From Candidatus Babelota bacterium (lineage in GTDB: Bacteria; Babelota; Babeliae; Babelales; Babelaceae), in assembly GCA_003484685.1 (NCBI GenBank), contig DNBB01000009.1, positions 1-15,540 on the forward strand: 15,540 nucleotides of DNA, written 5' to 3'. Positions 7,044-15,059 of this stretch are shown here, in pieces. Each line of letters starts with the position of its first letter. Positions within the stretch are counted from its first letter, which is position 1. Both the position numbers and the translations under genes were made by a program. The notes beneath the pieces are model-generated. The model did not search any database. It was not told the DNA's origin and saw only the letters and a program-made list of their open reading frames with translations.

Positions 7044-9223
7044 GCGGTTGCCTCAGAAACATTTGGTGAAATCCAGCGACCATCCTCCAAATGAATCCAA
7101 ACTGGCAGCGAAAATGAGCGAATAGTGGGATCAAATGAAAAATTAAAGCCAAGAATATCCACAGCTTTATAACCCTCAAAGAGCGCCACACACCCAGCCC
7201 CATCAACCGGCTTTTTTTCTTTCAATAATTCCTGAACACCATGGACAAAAAGCTGACCCGAAATAAAACCCAAGAGTGAATGCGACGACAATGAAAAATG
7301 ATTCTCAGAAAAAAGCTCCCTATATAACCGCACCATGGGCAGATTAGAGACTATAGGATTAGGCACGCTTGAAGAATACATGCAAGCTATTCCAAACCGA
7401 TCGAGAACCCGAATAATTGATTCATCAACCAGCACAAGCAAAACATGGCGCCCCTTAAGAAATATTGCCATATCGCCACCAAAAAAACCCTGTGCCGGCC
7501 CGCTTGATGTTATAAAATAGGCAATGGCCTCAGCATTAGCGTCCTTGATCAATTCATTCATATCAGCAAACGAAGCTTGCCCGCGAACATAGGGCAAAGC
7601 AACAAGCTCTACAGTAGCCGCCTGCTGCTGCGCAAGATATGCGCGCGTCGCACTTAATAATGGATTTCCAAACGCATCATCTTGGTATACACTCGCTAAT
7701 TTTTTGATTTGGTTTCGCGAAAAAAGATACGCCAAAAGCTGTTCTACCTCGCGCGCAAACGAAGGGCGAAGGTTGACAATATAGGGCAAACCAGGGCTTC
7801 GAAACTGCGTAGCACCCGATTCAGTAAAGAGAACTGCAAGTTTTTTATCTTTTACCAAGTCAATATACGAAGTCAATGTCGGAGATCCCTGTGGTGCAAG
7901 AAGATAGGTAGCCCCATAATCATTAATAAATTGTGCCACGTTCTTTTGCGCGCTAGCTGGGGTATAACGATCATCAAAAACAACATGGCGAAATAAAATA
8001 GGCGAACAAACACCCCGCTGATTAGCATCAAGCAGAACAGTCTCAACCCCAAGCGAAAGATTCTCCCCAACGAGCGCAGTTCCTCCCGATAAATCCGCGG
8101 TTGAACAAACAAACTCGGGCTGCGCCGATTGAAGTCGAGCCTCATCTGCAAGAGTACGAAGCTCAAAACCATACGAAAGCGCATACCGTCGTTCAGCAAA
8201 GGGAACTCCAAACGCATCACGCGGTGCATACCGATAGACCCCTATAAGCTGCTCAATTTTATCTTGTATCGGTATTGCCAAATACCCGCTCATTTCGTTT
8301 GAATTAACAAAATCTGGAGCTGAGAACAATCCCCATTGAGCCACACCACAACGAAAACGTGAGAAGCCAAATCCTTGGGCACAGCGCCCCGCAAACACCG
8401 CACCTTCCGAAGAGATCCAGCTGCAAATATACGGATGTGCTAGGTCGGCTTGCGGCAATACATGGTGAGAAATTATTATTTCTTCTTTCTTGTTTGGCTG
8501 CTGTACCAAAAGCACGTCAGGGAGGCTATTAAAAAATGCATTTAATTCTTCGGCATAGGGAATTTCTTCGCCAGCTGAACGTAGCGAAAATTGCTTCAAA
8601 AAAACTCGGGTCGTATCAACACCTTGCCAGTAAGAAAATCGTTCGGCACGGCCTCGTAAGACAATGCACTGCAGAGGGTTTTGCTCAAGTAGTGACGCAA
8701 TAAGGTCAAGCACAAAAAACCAAAAAGGCGAAGGTGACGAATAATCTCCATTAATAACCAAAAAAGTGTGCGTATCACAAATTTTAAGCTCCTCATCAAT
8801 CACGCCGCGCAAGAGCAAATCAAGCAGTATCTGGACAAACGAATACAGCGATCCACCAAGTGCACCAATGCTTATAATTGTATCTTGAGACTCAACCGCA
8901 AGTCGTTTGTACGCATACCGACGGAGCTGAGGCATGTTCAAACGCCCCCCCGCTAAGTCCACTAGTCGATCGGCCAATCGACTCAACTCAACGGTCGGCC
9001 GTTTTCCAAAAATACTCATCAACAGGCTTTTACGGTTATCACTCAGCATCGAAGCCCATAACGGCTGCAAACGCTCTTCAGATAAACTATTAAGCGCTAC
9101 CTCTTCATAATGGCGGGGAAACCGTTCCACCAGACCGCGGTAATAACTCAAAGGCATAATCTGACCCTGCACAGGCCAAGCAATGCACAAAGCAAGTAAA
9201 ATATAGCCCCAACATAACTTCAT
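7040..9223 (-). CDS. Exported PPP-like pseudophosphatase / periplasmic binding protein fusion, copy 2
   Basis: The frame is open up to 9370, but I start at ATG 9223. GGAG lies 9 nt before it, a signal peptide (MKLCWGYILLALCIAWPVQG) begins there, and a longer form would overlap the upstream channel gene. The product has 727 residues. The phosphatase-like domain (about 110-325) aligns with the other two copies but its motifs are degraded: GALGG 120-124 for GDxHG, GDYSSPS 159-165 for GDxVDRG, and RGRAE 190-194 for RGNHE; SHHVLP and FSAP (300-303) remain. It cannot bind metal in the usual way and is almost certainly a pseudoenzyme. The binding domain (about 365-720) is intact, with STADLSGGTALVG, FDDRYTP, GSPTL, TESGAT and YQDDAFG (513-519). 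Twenty bases separate it from the channel gene upstream. Confidence 0.85.
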   Translation of the reverse strand: MKLCWGYILLALCIAWPVQGQIMPLSYYRGLVERFPRHYEEVALNSLSEERLQPLWASMLSDNRKSLLMSIFGKRPTVELSRLADRLVDLAGGRLNMPQLRRYAYKRLAVESQDTIISIGALGGSLYSFVQILLDLLLRGVIDEELKICDTHTFLVINGDYSSPSPFWFFVLDLIASLLEQNPLQCIVLRGRAERFSYWQGVDTTRVFLKQFSLRSAGEEIPYAEELNAFFNSLPDVLLVQQPNKKEEIIISHHVLPQADLAHPYICSWISSEGAVFAGRCAQGFGFSRFRCGVAQWGLFSAPDFVNSNEMSGYLAIPIQDKIEQLIGVYRYAPRDAFGVPFAERRYALSYGFELRTLADEARLQSAQPEFVCSTADLSGGTALVGENLSLGVETVLLDANQRGVCSPILFRHVVFDDRYTPASAQKNVAQFINDYGATYLLAPQGSPTLTSYIDLVKDKKLAVLFTESGATQFRSPGLPYIVNLRPSFAREVEQLLAYLFSRNQIKKLASVYQDDAFGNPLLSATRAYLAQQQAATVELVALPYVRGQASFADMNELIKDANAEAIAYFITSSGPAQGFFGGDMAIFLKGRHVLLVLVDESIIRVLDRFGIACMYSSSVPNPIVSNLPMVRLYRELFSENHFSLSSHSLLGFISGQLFVHGVQELLKEKKPVDGAGCVALFEGYKAVDILGFNFSFDPTIRSFSLPVWIHLEDGRWISPNVSEATA

Positions 9224-9243
9224 ATTTATTCGCTCCACGTTGT

Positions 9244-10296
9244 TTAGACCCAAAAGAAGAAGTATGCAAACGTCAGCACTACCGCAAGCTGCAAGAGTCC
9301 GGCAATAAAACTTTTGTATCTTGCGGAAATTCGCGCACCAAAAATAGTAACCAGAAACACAAGGCAACAAAACATCAAGAAGACTAAAAAGATGTAATCC
9401 ACGATCAGTAAATACCCAACAGCTGGCGACATACTTTCGATAACAAAACGATACGTAATTAATGCCGTAATAGATGCCGCAGCTAATGAAAGCATCGTCG
9501 AACGTGTTCCCGAAAGCGGGTCAAGTGACAGCGAAAGCAGGGCGACAAAAAAGATCAAAAGCAAGGGAACAAAGATGGTCATTATGTGACGCGCCCCCAC
9601 CCGATCAAAATCTAAAGAAAAAACTGCGCTTGGATGAAACGACGCAGCAGCGGCCCCTGCTTCAACGACAAGGCGCTCTTCTTCATACCCCGTGCTTACT
9701 CGCCGGTCAATAAGAGACCATCCGGGTGTTTCGATATCGGGATTAATAAAAAAATCATTGCGCACTGCAGTATAGACCACTTCCCCCGGCGAAAGACGCG
9801 GATGGTAGAGAACAAAATTAATCCGATGCCCATCAAAAGGAAAATCTTGGTAATCAAGGCTTACGTCAAATTTAAGGCGCAAATCATACTGAACAAATAA
9901 TTTTTCATCGATGATCTTAATCACTGGATCTTTGCGAAACAAAAGTTCTGCCCGTTTGAACAAAAAATCACCAATTCGGTCAACCGAAACAAGCCGAGGA
10001 TCAAATAAAAAGTACACGGAAACATCAATAGAAAAGGCGCCTTTTGACATATCAAAAAAAGGAAAATCGCGAATCGCCATTCCAACTTGTACCTCAGCCG
10101 GTCTTCCACCAAATTCGAGTGCACGCTGAGGCGTAAGCGGCAAAACCTCCTCATACCCGTCTTTAATTTTTACAAAGTACTCAGAATACATAAACATAGC
10201 GGCGAGCGAAAAAACCACTAAAACTATCGAAGTAATTTGAAAATAAGGGGAAACAGCGTAAACCTGTATAGCTCCTTTTGAACCTGTCATACTCAT
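9244..10296 (-). CDS. Pentameric ligand-gated ion channel (Cys-loop-type, prokaryotic), copy 2
   Basis: This 350-residue inner-membrane protein has the pLGIC plan. A beta-rich extracellular domain (about 50-232) contains the hallmark DFPFDGHRINF (151-161), equivalent to the YPFDSQ-type motif of GLIC and the FPFDxQ of animal receptors. Four helices follow: M1 about 236-257 after an Arg, M2 about 265-287, M3 about 293-319 and M4 about 329-349. The M2-M3 loop carries the expected Pro (ESMSPAVG). No Cys-loop cysteines are present, as usual for bacterial members. A hydrophobic segment at 19-38 is either a signal peptide or, more likely, an extra membrane anchor. ATG 10296 has GGAG 7 nt upstream. 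It pairs with the fusion gene that follows after 20 bases. Ligand and ion selectivity are unknown. Confidence 0.85.
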   Translation of the reverse strand: MSMTGSKGAIQVYAVSPYFQITSIVLVVFSLAAMFMYSEYFVKIKDGYEEVLPLTPQRALEFGGRPAEVQVGMAIRDFPFFDMSKGAFSIDVSVYFLFDPRLVSVDRIGDFLFKRAELLFRKDPVIKIIDEKLFVQYDLRLKFDVSLDYQDFPFDGHRINFVLYHPRLSPGEVVYTAVRNDFFINPDIETPGWSLIDRRVSTGYEEERLVVEAGAAAASFHPSAVFSLDFDRVGARHIMTIFVPLLLIFFVALLSLSLDPLSGTRSTMLSLAAASITALITYRFVIESMSPAVGYLLIVDYIFLVFLMFCCLVFLVTIFGARISARYKSFIAGLLQLAVVLTFAYFFFWV

Positions 10297-10349
10297 TACT
10301 AGACTCCAATTATACGCAACTGTTAACTAATAAAAGCTATCCCCAATAA

Positions 10350-12590
10350 TTATTCAAGGCGACTAACCGTTCCGTCTTCTTCAAAGACCCAAACAGGCAA
10401 AACAAAGCCGCGAATATTCGGATCAAAGCTCATCTTCTGTCCGTAAAATTCCGTCCCGGATATGCGTTCTATAGCGGTCAAAATTTTTTGTGAAGTAATA
10501 GGGGACTCTGCCTGCCGCATACCAGTTAAAAACAGTTTAGAGGCAAAAAAAGCCTCATACGCTGGAATATTCAAGGAAAAATGGTATTTTTTCATCAACG
10601 CACAAAACTCTTCCATGAGCGCCCCCTGGCGAAAGCGTGGCGGCTGAAAAGAACTAGAAAACATTGCGCTGACGCCCCAACGTGCCGCGACTTCGACAAA
10701 AAATTCTTCAAACGCAATCGCAAAGATATGCCGCCCAACAAAAGTATTAATCCCCAAATCAGTAATAATTGTACTAATCTGTGCTGGATTGGTAATAAAG
10801 AAGCCAATTGACTCAGGATTATGCTTCTTTAGTTGACGCAGCTGTTGTTCCATAGATAACTGGCCCCGCGCAAACGGAATTAACTCGACAATCGAACCTG
10901 GGTAATTTTTTTCTAAGTACTCTTTGGCATGATGGGCAATCGGACTACCAAAGGCATCATTTTGGTATATTAGCGCAAACTTTTTTGAGGTGTATTTAGC
11001 TTGAAAATGGCGCAAAAGTCTTTCTAGTTCATTAAAATACGGTTGTCGCGCATGAATCATCGAAACAATTTCTGGCTTTCGGAACGCAGCACTACCGGTG
11101 TAGGGGAAGAAAACAAAAAAATCACCACGCTGTATTTGCGGCATTAGCTCTTGAATAGGCGCTGAACCTTGCGGAACAAGCAGCGCATCGGCACCATACC
11201 GCTCTCGCAACAATCGTACGTTTTCTGCCATCTTCATAGGCGTATATTCATCATCCAAAAACACAACACGAAAGAGATAGTTTTCAACCCCGCCCTGTTG
11301 ATTTGCATCAAGAAAACACGCCTCAACACCCTGCTTTGACCCACGCGTAGTTCGACGCAGCGTGGCACTCAAATCACCCGACGAACAGAGAAAATAGGGG
11401 CGCGAATGTGCAAGAATCATTTGATCCTGCTCACGCTCTATTTGATGTCCATATGCAAGGCTGAACACTTCTTTTTCCCAAATGCTTTTTGCCGAAAAGG
11501 AACCTTCCTGTAAGGTAGGACGTGTCGCATACCAGCACTCAAGTAAACTATGTGCAAAGCTTTTTCCAATTGGTACGCAACACACCGAATCACGATCAAG
11601 TCCTCCATAGCGCATATAAAGCGGAACCGGTGCAGAGAATAACCGCCAAAGAGCGGTTCCTGCTAAAAATTCTTGAAAAACAAGCCCACTATTTAACCAG
11701 ATGCCGCGGCGGTCTTCGCCGCACAAAAATGCAATGGTTTCTGGCTCTCTGCGAGTTTTAGGAGGTATAACGTTATGCGCACAGACCACAATTTCGCCGG
11801 TATTTTTATGTTTTAAAAGCAATGCTTCTGGCAGCCGCTCAAATACATTGTTTAATTCAACAGCAAGTGGCAACTCAGCTTCGTCTTTAATGTTAAACAT
11901 CATTTTTAAAAAGACTCGAGAAGCAAGGAAGTTTTCCCAATACCGATTAGTTTCTTGGCGCCCCCGCAGCAACAAGACCTGTCCTGGATTTTGCGCAGCT
12001 AAATGAAGCAATACAGTAAGCAAATGAAATCCGTACGGAGAGCGATTGAGATAATCTCCTAAAAACACTAAATAGGTCTTGGGGTCCTTAATATGCATAG
12101 AATCGTCAATGATTCCTTCAGCTACAAACCGTTGCAAGGTTCTGAGAAACGAATGAAAGGCGCCATGAAGGTCACCAAAAATAAATACCGTATCCTGCTC
12201 CTCCATTGTCAATATTTGCACACTCAGATCGCCTTCTTTTTGCAATTTCTGGTAGGGGCGCTGATTGAAGCGTGCAATCGATTGCAAAATATCATCCTGA
12301 TCTAGTACGCCTGCTTGCTTATTAGACCAAGCAAACAACCAGTTAATTAATGAACTTGCTGAAGACCTACCAAAAATTTTTTGGTAAAAAACCGTATAAT
12401 CAGGATCAAGCCAAGATTCTGACTCGGCACGCTGCACTTCTTCCTGCAGCCCACCGAAAAAACTGACAAGGTCCTGCACACTTACAAAATTAGCCTTCGT
12501 TCCCTTGAGCCCTGAGCTAGGAGCGATTGCATCTGCACCTAAAAAAATCATGCAAACAACCAGGAAAACTAGTTTTATTACTCGTCTCAC
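10350..12590 (-). CDS. Exported PPP-phosphatase-like / periplasmic binding protein fusion, copy 1
   Basis: This 746-residue protein has a signal peptide (about 1-22) and starts with GTG; AAGG lies 7 nt upstream. A helical region (about 35-125) shares ESWLDPD with copy 3. The PPP-like domain (about 130-345) has GDLHG 139-143, GDYLNRS 178-184, RGRQE 209-213, CAHNVIP 270-276 and FSAPVPLY 318-325. Against PP1, the ligands matching Asp64, His66, Asp92 and His173 are kept, while Asn124, the acid His125 and His248 are lost. At most one metal site may survive. The binding domain (about 398-740) has SSGDLSATLRR, LDDEYTP, GSAPIQ, FPYTGSA and YQNDAFG (542-548), as in LivJ/LivK. Like the other copies it ends with a short fDPxIRxFxLPVW...DG segment. 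It lies 35 bases after channel copy 1. Confidence 0.86.
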   Translation of the reverse strand: MRRVIKLVFLVVCMIFLGADAIAPSSGLKGTKANFVSVQDLVSFFGGLQEEVQRAESESWLDPDYTVFYQKIFGRSSASSLINWLFAWSNKQAGVLDQDDILQSIARFNQRPYQKLQKEGDLSVQILTMEEQDTVFIFGDLHGAFHSFLRTLQRFVAEGIIDDSMHIKDPKTYLVFLGDYLNRSPYGFHLLTVLLHLAAQNPGQVLLLRGRQETNRYWENFLASRVFLKMMFNIKDEAELPLAVELNNVFERLPEALLLKHKNTGEIVVCAHNVIPPKTRREPETIAFLCGEDRRGIWLNSGLVFQEFLAGTALWRLFSAPVPLYMRYGGLDRDSVCCVPIGKSFAHSLLECWYATRPTLQEGSFSAKSIWEKEVFSLAYGHQIEREQDQMILAHSRPYFLCSSGDLSATLRRTTRGSKQGVEACFLDANQQGGVENYLFRVVFLDDEYTPMKMAENVRLLRERYGADALLVPQGSAPIQELMPQIQRGDFFVFFPYTGSAAFRKPEIVSMIHARQPYFNELERLLRHFQAKYTSKKFALIYQNDAFGSPIAHHAKEYLEKNYPGSIVELIPFARGQLSMEQQLRQLKKHNPESIGFFITNPAQISTIITDLGINTFVGRHIFAIAFEEFFVEVAARWGVSAMFSSSFQPPRFRQGALMEEFCALMKKYHFSLNIPAYEAFFASKLFLTGMRQAESPITSQKILTAIERISGTEFYGQKMSFDPNIRGFVLPVWVFEEDGTVSRLE

Positions 12591-12625
12591 GCTCTCGCCT
12601 TTTTTATAGGGCCCATGTTATCCAT

Positions 12626-13684
12626 CTAAAAAAACAAGAAATAATACCAAATACTGCCAACCACAACCATGTGCAACAAAACCAAAATTATCTTTTTAGC
12701 CATAAGGGACAAATAATCAGAAAAAATATTAACTAAAAATACAAGGCAGGCTACCGCAAGGAAGACCAGGTAGATATAATCGGAAATTAGCAAATAGCTT
12801 ACTTTGGGGGACATACTTTCGATAACAAAACGATATCCAATAAGTGCTGTAATTACAGCGGCCGAAAGGCCTATACCTGATGTCTCAAGCCCCTTACGCG
12901 CACCAAAAGAAAACGTCACCAACGCGATAAGAAATAAGAGCAATAGCGGAATAAAAATAGTAAAGCTTTGCCGCACGCCAACACGTTCAAACACCATACT
13001 AAAAACAGCACTCGGTGAGTAAAAAGAAAATTCTCGTTCATCTGGCGTCAAACTCACTACCCGCTCCTCGTAACCCGTATTTACCTGTCGATCTATTGTT
13101 CGCCAACCAGGAATTACAATAGATGGATTAATCACAAAATCCTGACGCGTTGATGAGTAAACAACCTCTTCAGGCGTTAAGTTAGGATGTGTTAAAATAA
13201 ACGAGAGTCGGTGCCCCTCAAAAGGAAACCGTTGGTAATATAAATCAAAATCAAATTTAAGTCGTACATCATAACGCAAAAAAATCGTCGTCCCGACAAG
13301 CTTTACAAATGGCTCTGATTTTGAAACAACTTCAGAGTTATGAAACGCAAAGTCGCTAATCCGCTCAACGGTAATTAAGCGTGGATCAAAAACAAAAAAG
13401 ACCGATACATCAACAATAAATGTACCAGCACGCATGTTAAACAAAGGAAAATCACGCACCGATAGCCCAACCGAAAGATTGACTGGATCTCCGCCCGCAA
13501 ACTGCTTTTGCATCGGAGTTATCTCTTTGATACCAGATTTAGGACTATCAATTGGAACGCGCATAAGGGCTTGTGAAAAGATAATCGCAATGAGCACCAA
13601 ACTCAACGTCATCATTACCAGCTGAAAATTCATCGAAACAGAAAATTGTCGAGCTCCATTGCGTTTTATTGCCGCTGTTTTCAC
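12626..13684 (-). CDS. Pentameric ligand-gated ion channel (Cys-loop-type, prokaryotic), copy 1
   Basis: This is a paralogue of the channel at 9244-10296 with the same plan in about 352 residues. A charged N terminus leads into a hydrophobic segment (about 20-40; possible cleavage after SQA). The extracellular domain contains RFPFEGHRLSF (153-163) and PGWRTIDRQVNTGYEE. The helices are M1 about 242-262, M2 about 270-290, M3 about 296-322 and M4 about 331-352. Like its paralogue it has YRFVIESMSP at the M2-M3 junction. M2 is preceded by GLETSG; a Glu here is reminiscent of cation-selective channels, but this is weak. I choose GTG 13684 because a perfect AGGAGG lies 8 nt upstream; TTG 13687 is the alternative. 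The site overlaps the porin stop, suggesting coupled translation. Conserved blocks shared by the two channels are in the extracellular core and the pore. Confidence 0.85.
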   Translation of the reverse strand: MKTAAIKRNGARQFSVSMNFQLVMMTLSLVLIAIIFSQALMRVPIDSPKSGIKEITPMQKQFAGGDPVNLSVGLSVRDFPLFNMRAGTFIVDVSVFFVFDPRLITVERISDFAFHNSEVVSKSEPFVKLVGTTIFLRYDVRLKFDFDLYYQRFPFEGHRLSFILTHPNLTPEEVVYSSTRQDFVINPSIVIPGWRTIDRQVNTGYEERVVSLTPDEREFSFYSPSAVFSMVFERVGVRQSFTIFIPLLLLFLIALVTFSFGARKGLETSGIGLSAAVITALIGYRFVIESMSPKVSYLLISDYIYLVFLAVACLVFLVNIFSDYLSLMAKKIILVLLHMVVVGSIWYYFLFF

Positions 13685-13692
13685 CAAACAAC

Positions 13693-13698
13693 CCTCCT
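13693..13698 (-). promoter_or_regulatory. Ribosome binding site (AGGAGG) of channel copy 1, overlapping the porin stop
   Basis: The minus strand reads TTTTAGGAGGG. The TAG stop of the porin-like gene shares two bases with AGGAGG. The 8-nt distance to GTG 13684 fixes the channel start and suggests that ribosomes leaving the porin reading frame help initiate the channel. Confidence 0.7.
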
Positions 13699-14971
13699 AA
13701 AACATGTAGTATAAGGCACACAACACCCTGATACTATCAACTGAATGTGGACAAATTACTCGAGCCGCACCATCCAATGTTCCATACCAAGCCCGATTCC
13801 ACTCAGCCTCGATCCCCAATTTTATTGGCTCACGCTCTATCCAAATTCGCGGTGCTACACGAAATAACCGATCTATCGTACATCCTGAACCGTAAACAAT
13901 GGGCTCCCCCAAGGAGTCATCATCAAGAACAGGACGATATAGTGAGGTCCCTGCACCAAAATTTTTTCCTACACCGATAAACAAGCCCGGCTTAACAACA
14001 TCTGCTATTGTAGTTTCAAATTCACCCCAGCCTAGGAGCGTTTTAAGAGGAATATATGTACGGCGTTTTGTAATCGTATCTTGTGTTTTGACTGCGTACC
14101 CGCCAAGTCCATATAAATCTTCATATCCGCGACTATACGTTCCATGGAGCTTAATAACTCCAGTATCAAAACGTCCCTCAGCATATAAAGCCGCTGCATA
14201 CGTAGAAAAAGTTTTGTCTTCAAAATAAGCTGGCGATTGAATCGCCGTCTTGCTTCTTGGCCTCACTGGACGAACATCAAAAGAGCCACCAACTAAGATT
14301 TTTTTAACATGGCCTTGTATACGTAAATGTGCCCCGGGAAATACACCTTCGCGCATATATCGACTTGACCGTCCCTCTGGACCATCTAATCGAGCCCCCA
14401 TCATTGAAGACCACAAAAAAAATCCTATCTGTTCGGACTCATCTTCCTGCTTCCCAAAATAATACAGAATACCCGCCTGAGGAACAAAGACTGCTGAGTC
14501 ATAAGGATCACCTTTTCCATAACTCACCATATTGGGATATGTGGTTGGTGCAGCAAAAGGATGGTAATTTTGACCAAATACATACGCAATCTTGTCTTTA
14601 CAAAACGTAATCATAGCCTTGCGCAAACGAAGCATTGCAGAATTTGTTCCCCAACCACGAAAATCTACCTCAAGCAATGTTTTTATCTCGTCTGCGCCGA
14701 ATACACCCGGGCTTTTTGTCTTTAATCCAAACCGTGTATTAAAGGGCGTAAAAGAAGTTTGGGGGACATCATTGGCATCACGACCATCTTGTGTGCAATC
14801 AATGTCCATAGGATACAGGGTATAATGGTAGTCCCGCGCCTCGACCATACGTCGCGAATCATAGGCATACTCAGGAGCAATAAAGCCATACCATGACACT
14901 TCTTGCGGTCGCGCAAAAACACCACTTGAAAGTAGCGCAAGAGCGCTTAAAACAAAAACCTTACAGTTCAT
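13697..14971 (-). CDS. Porin-like outer-membrane beta-barrel protein
   Basis: This 424-residue protein starts with a clear signal peptide ([20 protein letters not shown], cut after VFA). The rest is an alternating hydrophobic/aromatic beta-strand pattern rich in Gly and Tyr, without helical membrane segments. It ends in ALYYMF, the terminal-aromatic signature for insertion by the BAM complex. [30 protein letters not shown] near residue 80-110, followed by [10 protein letters not shown] and FGQNYHPF, resembles trimeric porins of the DcaP-like type, but I cannot assign a family. It probably forms a diffusion channel in the outer membrane. It is the first gene of the six-gene operon, with the channel gene directly behind it. 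Only a weak GGGA lies before ATG 14971. Confidence 0.75.
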   Translation of the reverse strand: MNCKVFVLSALALLSSGVFARPQEVSWYGFIAPEYAYDSRRMVEARDYHYTLYPMDIDCTQDGRDANDVPQTSFTPFNTRFGLKTKSPGVFGADEIKTLLEVDFRGWGTNSAMLRLRKAMITFCKDKIAYVFGQNYHPFAAPTTYPNMVSYGKGDPYDSAVFVPQAGILYYFGKQEDESEQIGFFLWSSMMGARLDGPEGRSSRYMREGVFPGAHLRIQGHVKKILVGGSFDVRPVRPRSKTAIQSPAYFEDKTFSTYAAALYAEGRFDTGVIKLHGTYSRGYEDLYGLGGYAVKTQDTITKRRTYIPLKTLLGWGEFETTIADVVKPGLFIGVGKNFGAGTSLYRPVLDDDSLGEPIVYGSGCTIDRLFRVAPRIWIEREPIKLGIEAEWNRAWYGTLDGAARVICPHSVDSIRVLCALYYMF

Positions 14972-15005
14972 TACTACGTTCCCATTTTATGAATGGCGCA
15001 ATGTG

Positions 15006-15015
15006 CAGTATACTG
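15006..15015. promoter_or_regulatory. Palindromic candidate -10 (CAGTATACTG) between alaS and the sensory operon
   Basis: The 88-base spacer between the divergent porin and alaS starts holds a perfect 10-base palindrome. Each strand reads TATACT, five of six matches to the -10 consensus, so it could serve both directions. The -35 regions are weak on both sides. It could instead be a small operator. Confidence 0.3.
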
Positions 15016-15059
15016 AAATACGTTGTACCATTTTGTTTTCCTTTTCTGCGGGTTACTAT

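Noticed and set aside
9224..9370. Upstream extension of fusion copy 2 to the first possible start at 9370
   Set aside because: It would overlap the channel gene by 127 bases and bury the signal peptide; ATG 9223 has a GGAG at 9 nt.
10309..10314. Perfect TATAAT on the minus strand just before channel copy 2
   Set aside because: There is no -35 at 16-18 nt, and transcription from it would begin past the ribosome site, so it is probably chance.
4812..12590. Reading the fusion genes as ordinary amino-acid ABC transporter binding proteins
   Set aside because: They are twice the usual length with a PPP-like domain in front, and no permease or ATPase genes are nearby.
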